Shown: one piece after another, positions 1 to 12,076 of the stretch | How the letters are laid out: each line of letters begins with the position of its first letter | Position numbering within the stretch: the stretch's first letter is position 1 | Assembly (NCBI GenBank): GCA_947179155.2 | Contig: OX359273.1 | Location: 44,022,023 to 44,086,022 of the forward strand | DNA length: 64,000 bases | Reading direction: 5' to 3' | DNA from: Hedera helix | Lineage: Eukaryota; Streptophyta; Magnoliopsida; Apiales; Araliaceae | Program-made: the position numbers and the translations under genes | The notes under the pieces: generated by a model | What the model was told of the DNA's origin: nothing | The model's input: only the letters and a program-made list of their open reading frames with translations | Database searches by the model: none

Positions 1-2372
1 TCCTTGTCAATAACATGACCTAAAAATTGAACTCTTTCCAACCAGAATTCACACTTTGAAAACTTAGCGTACAACCGCTCCTTCCGTAAAACCTCCAACA
101 CCAATCTTAGGTGTTCAGCATGCTCCTCCTCCGTTTTGGAATACACCAGAATATCGTCAATGAACACGACTACAAATTTATCCAAGTATTGCTTGAATAT
201 TCTGTTCATCATGTCCATAAATGCGGCTGGCGCATTCGTTAGTCCAAACGACATCACCAGAAACTCATAATGCCCATATCGAGTTTTGAATGCCGTCTTG
301 GGTATATCCTCCTTCCTGACTTTCAACTGATGATAACCAGTCCTTAAGTCAATCTTTGAAAAGTACTTCGCCCCTTTCAATTGATCGAAAAGATCGTCAA
401 TTCGTGGTAACGGGTACTTGTTCTTAATTGTCACCTTATTCAGCTCTCTATAATCCATACACAATCTCATCGATCCATCCTTCTTCTTTACAAACAGCAC
501 CGGTGCTCCCCATGGAGAAACACTTGGCTGAATGTACTTATTGTCTAACAACTCCTGCAATTGCACCATCAATTCCTTTAGTTCTACCGAAGCCATCCTA
601 TATGGTGCTTTCGATATCGGTGCTGTCCCCGGTACTAAATCAATCACGAATTCTATCTCCCTGTCCGGCGGTAAACCCGGCAGTACATCTGGAAAAACAT
701 CCGTAAACTCCCTAACTACTGGTATTTGCTCCATCTCGGGACTCACCACTTGTGTGTCAACCACATGAGCCAAATACCCTACACAACCTTTCTTCAATAA
801 TTTCTTGGCCTGCATCATCGTCAGACAAGAAGACTGTCTTGACGATTTGCTGCCATAAAATACGACCTTAGACTTATTTGGTGTCTTAAGGTGTATGCAC
901 TTCTTCTGACAATCAATTATCGCCCCGTGGTTAAACAACCAATCCATCCCAAGTATTACATCAAATTCCCCCAGACGTATTGGAATTAGATTCACATTTA
1001 ATTTCTGACCCCTGATTTCAGCACAACAATTTCTATGTATGTACTCTACCGGAATCACTTCTTTATTAGCAACTTCTATGTTCATTGAGTTTTCTAGTTT
1101 GTCCCTAGGCAACTCTAATCGTCTAGCGAAATCATCAGACACAAATGAACAGGTAGCACCCGAATCAAACAATACATATGCATTTATATTATTGATCGGA
1201 ATAATACCTGACACCACGTCTTTTGACCCCACTGCATCTTGCACCGTCATGTTGAACGTCCGGGCTGTCGGCTTGTTCTGTGGTACCGGTCCCCCGATAG
1301 CCAATCTGCTGTTATTGCCCTTGTAGCCGCTACCCCCGTCATTCTTCTTCTTGGGGCAATCCTTTATCAGGTGGTCAGATGCTCCGCAAGAAAAGCATCT
1401 CCCTTTCTTTGGGAGGGGACAATTTGGAGAAATATGTCCCACCTGACCACAATTGTAACATGTATTCTTCCCTTTCCTGCACTCCCCGAAGTGGTTCTTC
1501 CCACATATATTGCATGCTGGCTTTTTCTGAACACTTCCTTGTTGATTCCCCGAGCTCTTGTCGTTACTGTTGTTGTCCCATTTACGCTTATTACTGTTAT
1601 TATTATTATTGCCTCCACTGTTACTGTTCTTGCTTCCCCCTTCATTTTTCTTCTTGTTTCTCTCCTGGTTAAACTTGGTCAACGCGTCGCTTCCACCTTC
1701 AGCAATGATTGACTTCTCCAACAAAGTTGCGAACGAGTCAATCTGCAGTACTGCTACCTTGTTGAATATCCAAGGTCTCAATCCATTCTCGAACCTCCTG
1801 GCCTTGCGTTCCTCCGTGTCTACCTGATGTGGAGCGAACCTGGCCAGCTCATTAAATTTTGCCGCGTACTCCGGTACCGACATGTTCTCCTGTTTCAGTT
1901 CTAGAAACCTTACCTCCATCCTACTTTTCATACTTTTCGGGAAATAATTCTCGTCGAATATTTCCTTAAATTTTGTCCAGGGCACCACACCATCCCCAGC
2001 CCTGTTCTGATTGGCTTCCCACCAGAAATTGGCTTCGCCCTTCATCATGTAGGTAGCAAAGACTGTCTTTTGCTCCTCGGCTACTCTTGCGATAACAAAC
2101 GCTTTCTCTATTTCCTTTACCCATGACTGGGCTTCTATCGGGTCCGATGTTCCCCTAAACTCTGGCGGTCCCACCGCTTTAAAATCTTTGAAATTTGCCA
2201 ACTGAGTTGGTGGTGGTGGTGGTGGATTTGCTACAACAGGGTGTCTGTGTTGCATTGCCTCAGCTAGCATGTCGACGAAGTTTTGCATAGGGTCTACGTT
2301 GTGTCCCCCCTCGTCATTGTTAACTGATTCCTCTACCCCCTGGTTCCTTGGTGGTTGTCTACGTGGCGGCAT
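1..2372 (-). CDS. gag-protease-RT polyprotein of a Ty3/gypsy element, partial at its C-terminus
   Basis: Starts at ATG 2372-2370 (Met-Pro-Pro-Arg-Arg) and stays open for 790 codons to the window edge. I checked every codon line for stops and found none. Gag has a proline run, then a retrotrans_gag-like helical domain, then an Asn/Ser-rich linker. Next come two canonical CCHC zinc knuckles (about 1460-1370, both C-x2-C-x4-H-x4-C), preceded by a degenerate C-x2-C-x3-H-x3-C copy at 1514-1479. The aspartic protease shows L-F-D-S-G-A-T at 1172-1152. RT follows, with its catalytic V-F-I-D-D-I at 167-150, and the frame leaves the window at F-L-G-H-V-I-D-K. Gag packages element RNA, the protease cleaves the polyprotein, and RT copies the RNA. 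Gag and pol are in one frame with no shift site. Confidence 0.95.
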   Translation of the reverse strand, partial: MPPRRQPPRNQGVEESVNNDEGGHNVDPMQNFVDMLAEAMQHRHPVVANPPPPPPTQLANFKDFKAVGPPEFRGTSDPIEAQSWVKEIEKAFVIARVAEEQKTVFATYMMKGEANFWWEANQNRAGDGVVPWTKFKEIFDENYFPKSMKSRMEVRFLELKQENMSVPEYAAKFNELARFAPHQVDTEERKARRFENGLRPWIFNKVAVLQIDSFATLLEKSIIAEGGSDALTKFNQERNKKKNEGGSKNSNSGGNNNNNSNKRKWDNNSNDKSSGNQQGSVQKKPACNICGKNHFGECRKGKNTCYNCGQVGHISPNCPLPKKGRCFSCGASDHLIKDCPKKKNDGGSGYKGNNSRLAIGGPVPQNKPTARTFNMTVQDAVGSKDVVSGIIPINNINAYVLFDSGATCSFVSDDFARRLELPRDKLENSMNIEVANKEVIPVEYIHRNCCAEIRGQKLNVNLIPIRLGEFDVILGMDWLFNHGAIIDCQKKCIHLKTPNKSKVVFYGSKSSRQSSCLTMMQAKKLLKKGCVGYLAHVVDTQVVSPEMEQIPVVREFTDVFPDVLPGLPPDREIEFVIDLVPGTAPISKAPYRMASVELKELMVQLQELLDNKYIQPSVSPWGAPVLFVKKKDGSMRLCMDYRELNKVTIKNKYPLPRIDDLFDQLKGAKYFSKIDLRTGYHQLKVRKEDIPKTAFKTRYGHYEFLVMSFGLTNAPAAFMDMMNRIFKQYLDKFVVVFIDDILVYSKTEEEHAEHLRLVLEVLRKERLYAKFSKCEFWLERVQFLGHVIDK

Positions 2373-2723
2373 TTTCTGTTATAAACAAAAATTTACATTA
2401 TTATACTTATTACATCTTTTTCATTTCATTATTTTGTATCTTAGGCAATGTTTAGCTAACATACAAGTAATTATTTCAACACGCATATAACATAAATTTG
2501 ACTGCATTTATATTTATATGCTAAAACAGTAGTGCGTAGCACTTTACATCAAAAGCATACTGCTATAAATGCTTCTATCCCAGAGAAGCTACAAAAGATG
2601 GGATCTGACATATCCTACAACTTCCTAGAGTTGGGATTTAGTGACATATTAACCCTCTAATAAAACAAAAGTTGGGTTCTACTGCATCTATTTACATACG
2701 AAATTAGAAAACAACTACTACTA

Positions 2724-3581
2724 CTACTGACTGCGCATCCCCCTACGGATCGCGTCGTCATACTCCTCATCCCCGATGGCCATCACCACGCTCCTGCTGA
2801 TGGTGTGCATAGACTGACCCTCCTCAGCTGGGTAGTAGTGCACCCTGCTCTGAAGCCTACCATATGAAGATCGGTAGACGTAGCTAAGTCTATCCGTCCT
2901 CACCCGCTTCTCGCGGACCTCCTCCTCTAGCTCAATCATCTGACCATAAGCGGCATCCCGCTGTCTCTCCATCTCCATACGGTCCTCTATCGCCTCCTGC
3001 CAGTGTGCACGGATGGCGGCCTTCTCTGCCTGAACCTGCTGAACCTTCAGCTCAGCCTCTGCCAACCTAGTCTCAACCACTGCTAATTTAGCCTGCAGCT
3101 CTACATCCTGCTCTACCAGCTGATGAGTTAGCACCGCAAGGTGCTCCACTGAATCCTCGTACTCCTGTACCTGATCCTCCAGTCCTACAATCCTCTCCTT
3201 CAGCTCTGCGTTCTCGCCAGAGAACTGATAAGCCGCATCCCTATATTGATCCTCCATGTGCTGGTGGGTCAGATTCTGCTCCTCTAGATGCTGGACCCTT
3301 GCCTCCAGCCCCTCGTTCCTATCGGTCAGTCCCTCTATGATGTCAGCGGCAGTGGTGCCCATGCCATCAGCTGACTCCTCCTCCTCAGACTCCTCTGACT
3401 CTGCCTCATCCTCACTGTAAGGCCTCATGACTCCGCCCCAGACGGGCTCCACACGATCCCCCTCCTCAGGATCTGACTCTGGCTCCTCTACGGGTGCAGC
3501 CACCAGCGGCTGTGCAGTATCCATATGGATATCAATATAGTCCTCCTCAGCAATGCGACTCGACTGTCCGATCTCTGCCAT
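2724..3581 (-). CDS. Extra coiled-coil ORF upstream of gag, in the sense orientation of E1
   Basis: A 285-residue ORF from ATG 3581. It lies between the primer-binding site and gag, on the same strand and in the same frame register as gag-pol. It ends in four consecutive UAG codons (2726-2715), and 351 nt separate it from the gag ATG. The N-terminal ~75 residues are very acidic (Glu/Ser/Asp runs). Residues ~80-225 look like a long coiled coil rich in Glu, Gln, Leu and Ala with heptad-like spacing. The tail has Tyr/Arg-rich stretches. There is no zinc knuckle, protease or transmembrane segment. Codons are more GC-rich than the surrounding leader. Extra ORFs before gag are known in plant Ogre/Tat elements; whether this one is homologous I cannot tell. 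Its function is unknown. It could be a structural or RNA-binding accessory protein, or a captured host coiled-coil sequence. Confidence 0.75.
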   Translation of the reverse strand: MAEIGQSSRIAEEDYIDIHMDTAQPLVAAPVEEPESDPEEGDRVEPVWGGVMRPYSEDEAESEESEEEESADGMGTTAADIIEGLTDRNEGLEARVQHLEEQNLTHQHMEDQYRDAAYQFSGENAELKERIVGLEDQVQEYEDSVEHLAVLTHQLVEQDVELQAKLAVVETRLAEAELKVQQVQAEKAAIRAHWQEAIEDRMEMERQRDAAYGQMIELEEEVREKRVRTDRLSYVYRSSYGRLQSRVHYYPAEEGQSMHTISRSVVMAIGDEEYDDAIRRGMRSQ

Positions 3582-3809
3582 CCTATATCATAAAACAATA
3601 ACACGCGTTAGTACAGCAATAAAATATATTCATTGATGAAATGAAATGATATTTTATCATGTACATCTCGGCTCGATGGATTTTCTCAATCCATCTCCAA
3701 AATACACAACATGATGAATCTCCCCGATTCATCCCCTAACGCACTCGATATGAGTTTAATACTAAGGTTATAACTTAGGTTTCGCAAATCCTAACGTTTC
3801 TAACCTACA

Positions 3810-3821
3810 GCTCTGATACCA
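3810..3821 (-). other. Primer-binding site of E1 (initiator tRNA-Met type)
   Basis: On the minus strand the 12 bases TGGTATCAGAGC lie three bases inside the LTR end at 3825. This is the usual plant primer-binding site complementary to the 3' end of initiator tRNA-Met, and it fixes the orientation of the element and the LTR boundary. Confidence 0.9.
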
Positions 3822-5039
3822 ACCTGTGACGACCCCAAATCCGGGTTCCATAACCTCGAGTTTGGTTCTCACTATTCAACACATTACTAACAATTAAATA
3901 CATACATTGCATTTAAATATCGCGGAATAATACATATTGGTTCCCTTCAAAAGGTTACAATACCAGGGTCTATCAACCTTAACATAAAAACAGTTCCTAT
4001 CATAAGGAATTACAAAAGGTTTAACAACCGTAAATACATAAATAAAGATCTAACTAGCATGCATAAGCTACTTAAGCTTTGGCCTTTCCTTTTCCCTTAT
4101 CCTTCTTGGAGCAATCAGGATTATCTGAAAAATGGTTCATGATATAGCAAGAATGAGCAACTAGTTTGCTCAGCAAGTTTATAACAATCATATAGATTTA
4201 ATATATCATGAATGAATGGGAAAGATCATCAATGGTTCAACAATAGATATAACAATTGTGAATGAAACAGGATTCAAATTTTAATAAACAGAATATTTGA
4301 ATCTTAAAATGCTGAGTGGTCACTAAGGACCCTGAACTAACTAGGGTATAATAGAGTTTCCTCTGACCCTTTGAGTTGTTTGGTTTTCAAGGGGATCAGC
4401 CTATGCAACCCGCTGTATATGCATTACATTTAGTCACTGGCGCCCAAAGTCGGTTTCCCGACACAAAATCCCCTAATTTAGGGTTGTTCAATTCTCAGAC
4501 TTAATATAAGAAAATCCGCACCCAACAATGGTTTGGATAAGTTTTTAAAAGTATTCAAGTTATTGAATTTAGAAACGCAATGTCTAGCTGAACTATTAGC
4601 TTTAGACATTTTTAATACAGTTCATGAATCAAGAACTAACAAGCTTCAAATGCACTAAGTGCAATTTTATAAACAATATGGATGTGGAATAATTTTAAAT
4701 AATTAAACCACTTCAAGCTTTAACAATAAATACAAGTATGGAAACTTGTTCAACGATAATAATTGAGTAGGGTTAGAGAACTTGCCTGTTTGCTCAGCTA
4801 CAATAATTGTCTAGCTTTAACTAACTTGCTTTGAAAGACCTAACATTAATAAAGTCGGTCTAATAATTAGTACGGCGTATTTGCATAACTATACGCTTAA
4901 TAACGAACTTATTTACCACACATAAGTACTAACACATAATTTACATTAGTCAAAACAATATTATTAACCTTATAGACACTTAATCATTTTAGGTTAATAA
5001 TTTAATAAGTTAGAAAAATATTTTTCTTAAGTGTTGAAC

Positions 5040-5840
5040 ACTTATTAAACCCTTAAACAACTTATTATAATTGTTTAATTACATTCAATTTATTTTATTA
5101 ACTCAATCTCTTTTTAATTACTATTTAATATTGATTAAATAGAAATTAATTAATTAACTCTAGTTATTATTTAAAATAAATAATAACTAATTGTACTTAC
5201 TTATTATTAAATAATAAATAATTATTAACTTAATTTTAACCTTCTTTAATTTAATGTTAATCCACCAATAATTAACTAAGTAATTAACCTTACTTATTAT
5301 TTAATTAAGGAAATTAAATAATAGTTTACTAATCTTAATCCTCTTTAATTATTATTTAATATCAATTAAATAATAATTAATTATTTAATTAATTTTAATT
5401 ATTATTTAAGGTTAAATAATAATCAAATCATTCTTATTTATAATTTAAATTAAATAATAAATTATTACTCTAATAACTTAATTTCCATTAATCGTTATTT
5501 AATGTTAATTAAATAATAATTAATTACTTAATTATCCTTATTTATTATTTAATAATTTTTAAATAATAAATTATTAATTTATAAATTTTATCTCTCTTTA
5601 AGTATTATTTAATAGGCATTTAATAATAATTACTAATTTATCATCTTTATTTATTATTAACATTTAAAATAATAAATAAATAATAAATTTATTTAACTTA
5701 ACCATGGTTTAGCTAACTAGATTAATATTTAAATATTTAACTTAATGAAAAATATCCTCCCCAATATTATTTTTGTATTATTATTATTTTTGTTATAATT
5801 TTAAATAAATTTTTAAATATTTAAATTAATTAAAATTAAC
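5040..5840. repeat. AT-only hairpin-rich block in the E1 LTR
   Basis: Almost pure A/T sequence made of short inverted repeats. Clear cases are a 14-bp stem at 5347-5360/5365-5378 with loop ATCA, and a 9-bp stem at 5495-5503/5508-5516 with loop GTTA. Further TTATTATTTAAT-type arms recur across the block. It follows the GC palindromes in the transcription direction. Confidence 0.75.
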
Positions 5841-5987
5841 CCGAATGGCATTTTCGTAAATAAGTTGAAAAATCCGGACCGATGGCAATCCTGTAAATAA
5901 TCAGAAAACTGATCGGAGGGCAAAAACGTAATTTTACCAAGTAAAACACGGAGGGGCATAAACGTAATTTCCCCGGAAAAATTATTA

Positions 5988-6153
5988 CCGCGCATTGCGC
6001 GCGTTTTAGTTTTTACGGGTCAAAACGCTGTCGTTTTGTAACCCCGAACGCTGGCTTCCGCGCGTTACGCGCGGAGTAAAATTTCCTTCTGCCAAAACGA
6101 CGCCGTTTTGGCTCCGCGTTTTCTCGGTGAACAGTGGTCCGCGCATTGCGCGG
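5988..6153. repeat. Cluster of GC-rich palindromes inside the E1 LTR
   Basis: Within otherwise AT-rich LTR sequence lie four short palindromes: around 5988-6003 (CGCGCATTGCGCG core), 6058-6074 (CCGCGCG-TTA-CGCGCGG), 6092-6111 (CCAAAACGA/CGCCGTTTTGG, near-perfect) and 6139-6153 (CCGCGCATTGCGCGG). The first and last share the same core. The block is unusually rich in CpG for a plant retrotransposon. Confidence 0.8.
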
Positions 6154-7740
6154 AAACCCTTAAAATTTTTCTTCCGACAGAACGTGAACAGTGTTTCCGG
6201 CTACCCATTTTAAATAAAAATATACCTTCAATAAATCTTTAACTCTTCAATAAAAATCCAAAAAAATTACCAATCATCTTATATTAATTTATAACATGAA
6301 AAATTAATTTTTCATGATTTAATATCAATATTTTTTTATAAAAATTTTTACATCACATAAACTACCATAAATCATAACTTTTTGTGTATAACTCCATTTT
6401 GAGTGATTCAAACTTTGTTTTTCTCATGATTTAATGTTCTATAATATTAGAACATCAAATCTAAGTTTTACAAAAATATTTTTGGTCATATATTTCAAGA
6501 CTTGATTATACACTATTAAATACATATTTTAGCATATAAATATACCAAAATACAAATCAAACATATTAAACTCAAGCATGGCATAAATATTTCAACTACA
6601 CATTAATAACTATATTAACATGTTTATACAAACATGATGATTTATTTGATTTAAAAATAACACTTTATTTAAAATAACCATTACCTTGATTTAATGGCTA
6701 TTCTTCTTTTTCTCCCAAAGTATGTTGTGAAAGAAGATGACATGCACTAGCTTAGCACTCCTTCTCCTTCTCTTGCTCTCTCTCAAAATATTTTGCTCTC
6801 AAACTCTCTCTAGCTTGGAAAATGGAAGAAAAAAAAATGACCAATACAAGCTCCTAAATTGTAAGTATACTTACAATTTGGAGAGATATAAAATCTATAT
6901 CTATGAAAATTGCCATCATGAGATAACAATGATACTTACACAAGAAAGCTAGCCCATACTAAGTTGGTGAGGATTTTGTGGGAAAAGATTTTCCCAAAAA
7001 TCAAAACAAGCAACCTAATATTAAATAAATAAAAATAAAACAAAAATACAACAAAACTCATTTTTTCTCTCTCCTTCCTAGCATGATTCGGCTGGTCACC
7101 TTCTTGTCCCAATTTATTAGTCACATTTTCATTTTTTTATAATTAATAAGTTAATTTAAGTATTTTTCAAGTGGGCCAATCATTGGGCTTTAAATTAAAA
7201 TATCAATTGGGCTTCTATTAAATTGTTTGGGCTACTAAATTGTCAAATTTTATTATTCCCCACTTGGGCTACTAATTGACCCATGTTGGGCTAATTTAAT
7301 AATTTACACATTAATTATTCAATCCATGATTAAATAAATAATTATATTGAATAAATAATTAAATATTCTAACCCATAAGTATTAAATTACTAAATGGACT
7401 AATAAATATTATTATTAATATTTCACATTATTTACATTAATTAATAATCATATTAATTAATTTATTATATTTAATTCACTCATTATATTCAATTTAATTG
7501 AATATTTAATTAATAGGAAACTTATCAATTATTTTGATATTAAAACTTTAGGGTTTGTTCACTAATTTAATAACATATTAGTGACCCCCTTTAATTAATT
7601 TTAGTAATTAATTACATAATTATTTAATCACATAATTAATTAATCACATAAAAAGATTTAAATAATCTCATAAAACTAACTCGTTGGAAATTAAATTAAT
7701 ATTTTAATTAATAAAAATGTGAAAATTCTAGGACATTACA

Positions 7741-7941
7741 ACTACATAATTAAAAGTAAAAACTTTCTAAGTACTATCCAAATTTATAATAATTTTAAAT
7801 TTTGGGTTTAACTTTTTTCTTTCCCGTCCGAATTAGTGTTTGTACTATCCAAATTTATAACAATTAAATATTATTTAAATTTGTAAAGTATTAAGCAAAA
7901 AGACCCCAATATGTTTGACAAAAGGAGGATATATTTATATA
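7741..7941. other. Short spacer between E1 and the Helitron-like element
   Basis: AT-rich sequence containing an imperfect repeat of ACTATCCAAATTTATAA at about 7774 and 7844. No gene seen. Confidence 0.6.

Positions 7942-9066
<1,125 letters not shown>

Positions 9067-9107
<41 letters not shown>
9067..9107. repeat. (TA)n dinucleotide repeat
   Basis: About 20 TA units directly following the Helitron 3' end, ahead of the solo LTR at 9123. Confidence 0.9.
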
Positions 9108-9109
<2 letters not shown>

Positions 9110-9959
9110 GGAAAAGAACATATGTAAGACCCCGAATTTTATGAAATACAAAATTTAATTTTTCTTCATATATATTTTTTTGAAACAGTAAGTGGTTAAA
9201 TCGATCAAGTTAAAAGTTAAGGATGTTATCTGCAAATTTTATTTTGTCGGACAATATTCGCTTTGTCGGGGAATATTCGTTTGGTCGGGGAATATTCGTG
9301 TCGTAAGACGGCGCCGAAATAACAAATTATTGGTGGACCCCACAACGGAATATTTGTCGGATATAGAAAACGACAGAAATAACCTTTTTAAATAAAAATA
9401 GTCAACGGAACTATTAAAATACCGGTGATAAAAGAATAGTAGCATACGGTAGTTTTTGGTATTTTCTGTAGCACACGGTACTCTACAGTAACACACGGTA
9501 TTGCATAGTGTCTCATATTATTGGTCTGATAATTGACACCGTAACTGTTACGCATCATTTCATTGTCACTGCATAATATTTTATATTATCAATTCAATAA
9601 TTATTGTTACACAGTATTTTGCATTATTGATTTAATAATTGTCATTACACTGTATTTTATATCATTGAGCCAATAATTGTTGCTGCACTGTTTTTAAAAT
9701 TATTGAACCTAATAATTGTCACAGTAACATATGCACAGTAATTCACATTATTGAATCAATAATTGTCATTACACAGTAACGTATGCTTTCTTTTACATTA
9801 TTGTTATCTCTATTATGATGTTATTTAAACAGTTGTATTTCATTAATTTATTGACTTGATATCTAAGAGCTAAGTATACTGTATTTATAACAATTAGTCA
9901 TAATAATTGAATTGATAAAGTTATTTGTTTATAATATAAAGTTAGGTGATTATTAGGTA

Positions 9960-10245
9960 ATATGAAATGAATGGTGTAGATTAAAGTGTGAATTATTGTT
10001 GAATAATTGAATTGATTTGTTTATAATATAAAGTTAGGTGATTATTAGGTAATATGAAATGAATGGTGTAGATTAAAGTGTGAATTATTGTTGAATAATT
10101 GAATTGATTTGTTTATAATATAAAGTTAGGTGATTATTAGGTAATATGAAATGAATGGTGTAGATTAAAGTGTGAATTATTATTGAATAATTGAATTAAT
10201 TTGTTTATAATATAAAGTTAGGTGATATGAAATGAATGGTGTAGA
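9960..10245. repeat. Tandem repeat, about 95-bp unit, inside the solo LTR
   Basis: Roughly three and a half near-identical copies of a unit running from TTGTTTATAATATAAAGTTAGG to GAATTATTGTTGAATAATTGAATT. Shorter decayed copies (TGAATGGTGTAGATTAAA) continue to about 10320, just upstream of the TATA box. Confidence 0.9.
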
Positions 10246-10339
10246 TTAAAGATAATATAAAATTTGAAATGGATGGTGTAGATTAAAAGATGATTTTTTA
10301 AATGAATGGTTTAGATTAAAGGAATGATAAGATTTTTGG

Positions 10340-10349
10340 CTATAAATAG
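10340..10349 (+). promoter_or_regulatory. LTR TATA box
   Basis: CTATAAATAG, a plant TATA consensus. The matching site in the E2 LTRs is at 21178-21186 and 27957-27965 (minus strand), so it is conserved across the family. Confidence 0.7.
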
Positions 10350-10669
10350 AAGCCTTAACTTAAGGATTTTTCATAAACTTCCTTACTTGTTCTTTCTTTC
10401 TCTATCTAAATACTTCTTGTGAAAGTTCTCTCTAAGTGTGCTTAAGTCATCTTGAGTATTTGTGAAGATCTATAAGTATACGTGTACTGTTCAAGTTAAT
10501 CAACCTCATTTAAATCAATATCCAGTCACGTGTTGAGGTAAGGGATACCATCTTTTTCATCTTCCATTATTCAAACGTACTATGGTAAGGGATTATCATT
10601 ATTTGATTCTCGATAATAATATTGTTTCTTCCTTACTCATAAGACGTGCCTTTTATTTCCATGTAGTAA

Positions 10670-10870
10670 ATTGTGGGAATAACCTTACGGAGCGGATTGC
10701 CGCCTGTTGGTGAATAACCTTTCGTATTCATTCATTATTAATCTCTGAGAATAACCTTACGGAGCGGATTGCCGCATGTTTGGTGAATAACTCTTTGTAC
10801 TCAAATTCTATTAAATTGTGGGAATAACCTTACGGAGCGGATTGCCGCCTGTTGGTGAATAACCCTTTGT
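10670..10870. repeat. Triplicated GGAATAACCTTACGGAGCGG module
   Basis: Three copies of a ~45-bp module (GGAATAACCTTACGGAGCGG, then ATTGCCGC, TGTT and GGTGAATAAC) about 65-70 bp apart. The E2 LTRs carry four inverted-orientation copies at 20337-20590 and 27116-27369. It lies a few hundred bases after the TATA box, so it would be in the transcribed leader. Confidence 0.85.
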
Positions 10871-12076
10871 ATTAATTTCCTTCACCTTTTGTTAATCAAA
10901 CCTGCTACGGTAAGGGATATTATTTTCTTTCATACTCCTAAATCGAAATTTATTATGGAACTATTGCTTCTATAATTCCTGAAAATATTATATGTTCCAT
11001 AATAGTTGAACTTCATTATTTCAACTGAACCTTCCTATTTACGTGAACCTTTCTATTGAATTGTAACCGTTATTCTGAACTGTGGATCTTGAATATCATT
11101 TTTAAATTTCACTCCACATCATGTTGACAATTTGGACATTATTTGAATCTGCACAAAGTAAACTTTTGATATTTATTGTTCATCCTATTTCTTCTGTTCA
11201 TCAATTGTCTCACTATCATTTGAACTAATCTTCAAGAATCAAGCTGTTGTGAACATCTGTGGCCGGGGGCACAGATGTGATATATTTGTTGAACAGATGA
11301 TAGGTTAAAGGCGATATAATAGGTTAAAGGCGATACATCTGTTCGGTGTCTTTTATGGCACGTGGTGAAAGTTCTCTTTGTCCCGTAGTGCATAGATGAA
11401 CTGTTGTTTGGTATGATTAACACCAAAGGCTGAATCTGGTATAATCATGACCGCTGGTGCTAAATTAAATATCTTTGGCCCGTAGTGCAAAGATGAACTG
11501 TTGATTTGCATGATTATGATCAGGAACTGTGAATTTTTATTATCATGACTAATGGTATTTCAGATGATAAAAGTTGATGATGTTTTTACGAAAAAGAGAA
11601 GCGAGTGGACATTATAATCTGCATTATTCTTCTAATAGATTGCTCATTCCGCTGCTATTATTGATCTGAACATTGTTTAAGAATTTAACTGCAGTTTTTG
11701 ATATAAACCTTGTATTCTATTGTATTCTATCAAGAATTCAACTGTTGAAGGCTAATGATAATTTATTCGTCATTATCTTGGTCATGATATTTCTTACTGG
11801 GCTATTTGAGCTCACCCTTTATTTTGTTCCATTATTTTTCAACAGGAGATGAAAACATAACAGGGTCTAGCCGGGGAATGGAGTGAGGGTCCGAGGAATA
11901 GTTATCATAGTTTTCACGTTTTGTAAAATAGTGTGGCAATAATAGTGAAAACTTAGTTGTGTATTATTATACACTGTATTGTTGTACGTTGTGCTTTGTT
12001 GTAATAATTTTGTTGTAGTCTTTTGACGACTCAAGTATGGGCTGTGTGGGCCCAGATTTGGGGGCGTCACAACATA

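Larger units (their letters stand above)
1..7740 (-). mobile_element. Ty3/gypsy LTR retrotransposon, 5' portion (element E1)
   Basis: Minus-strand element entering from the left edge. Read right to left it has a long 5' LTR (7740-3825), a primer-binding site (3821-3810), an extra coiled-coil ORF (3581-2724), and an open gag-protease-RT frame from 2372 to the edge. The order protease, RT in one polyprotein and the RT motif F-I-D-D-I fit Ty3/gypsy. RNase H, integrase and the 3' LTR lie outside, so the lineage (Tekay-like chromovirus or other) cannot be fixed here. The base after the LTR begins ACTAC (7741-7745), which should be the TSD. The absence of stops in both ORFs suggests a fairly recent insertion; that is inference. 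Confidence 0.9.
3825..7740 (-). repeat. 5' LTR of E1, about 3.9 kb
   Basis: On the minus strand it begins TGTAATGTCC at 7740 and ends in GTCGTCACA at 3825, directly before the primer-binding site. Its 3' end (CCCGGATTTGGGGTCGTCACA-like) and 5' end resemble those of the solo LTR at 12379-16930, so they are related families. At 3916 bp it is exceptionally long. Inside, in transcription order, are a GC-rich palindrome cluster (6153-5988), a very AT-rich hairpin region (about 5840-5040) and a conserved GCTGAGCAAA-type stretch near 4180. No credible coding sequence was seen; the ORFs at 5813-5995, 6737-6952 and 6936-7124 look like chance. Confidence 0.85.
9123..12071 (+). mobile_element. Solo LTR of the E2 family (2949 bp, TSD ACATA)
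   Basis: Begins TGTAAGACCCCGAATT and ends GGGGGCGTCACA. It is flanked by the exact 5-bp duplication ACATA (9118-9122 and 12072-12076), with no internal region, so it is a solo LTR left by LTR-LTR recombination. It aligns along its length with the LTRs of E2 (18891-22146 and 25670-28925, which are inverted). A TATA box, CTATAAATAG, lies at 10340-10349, about 1.2 kb in. It carries two tandem-repeat blocks listed separately. The ORFs at 9192, 9239, 11232 and 11867 are conserved LTR sequence, not genes. Confidence 0.92.

Noticed and set aside
428..1827. Plus-strand ORFs of 73-157 codons across the left edge
   Set aside because: They are antisense shadows of the intact minus-strand gag-pol frame.
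10670..10870. CRISPR-like spaced repeats
   Set aside because: Irregular spacing, within a plant LTR, with no cas context.
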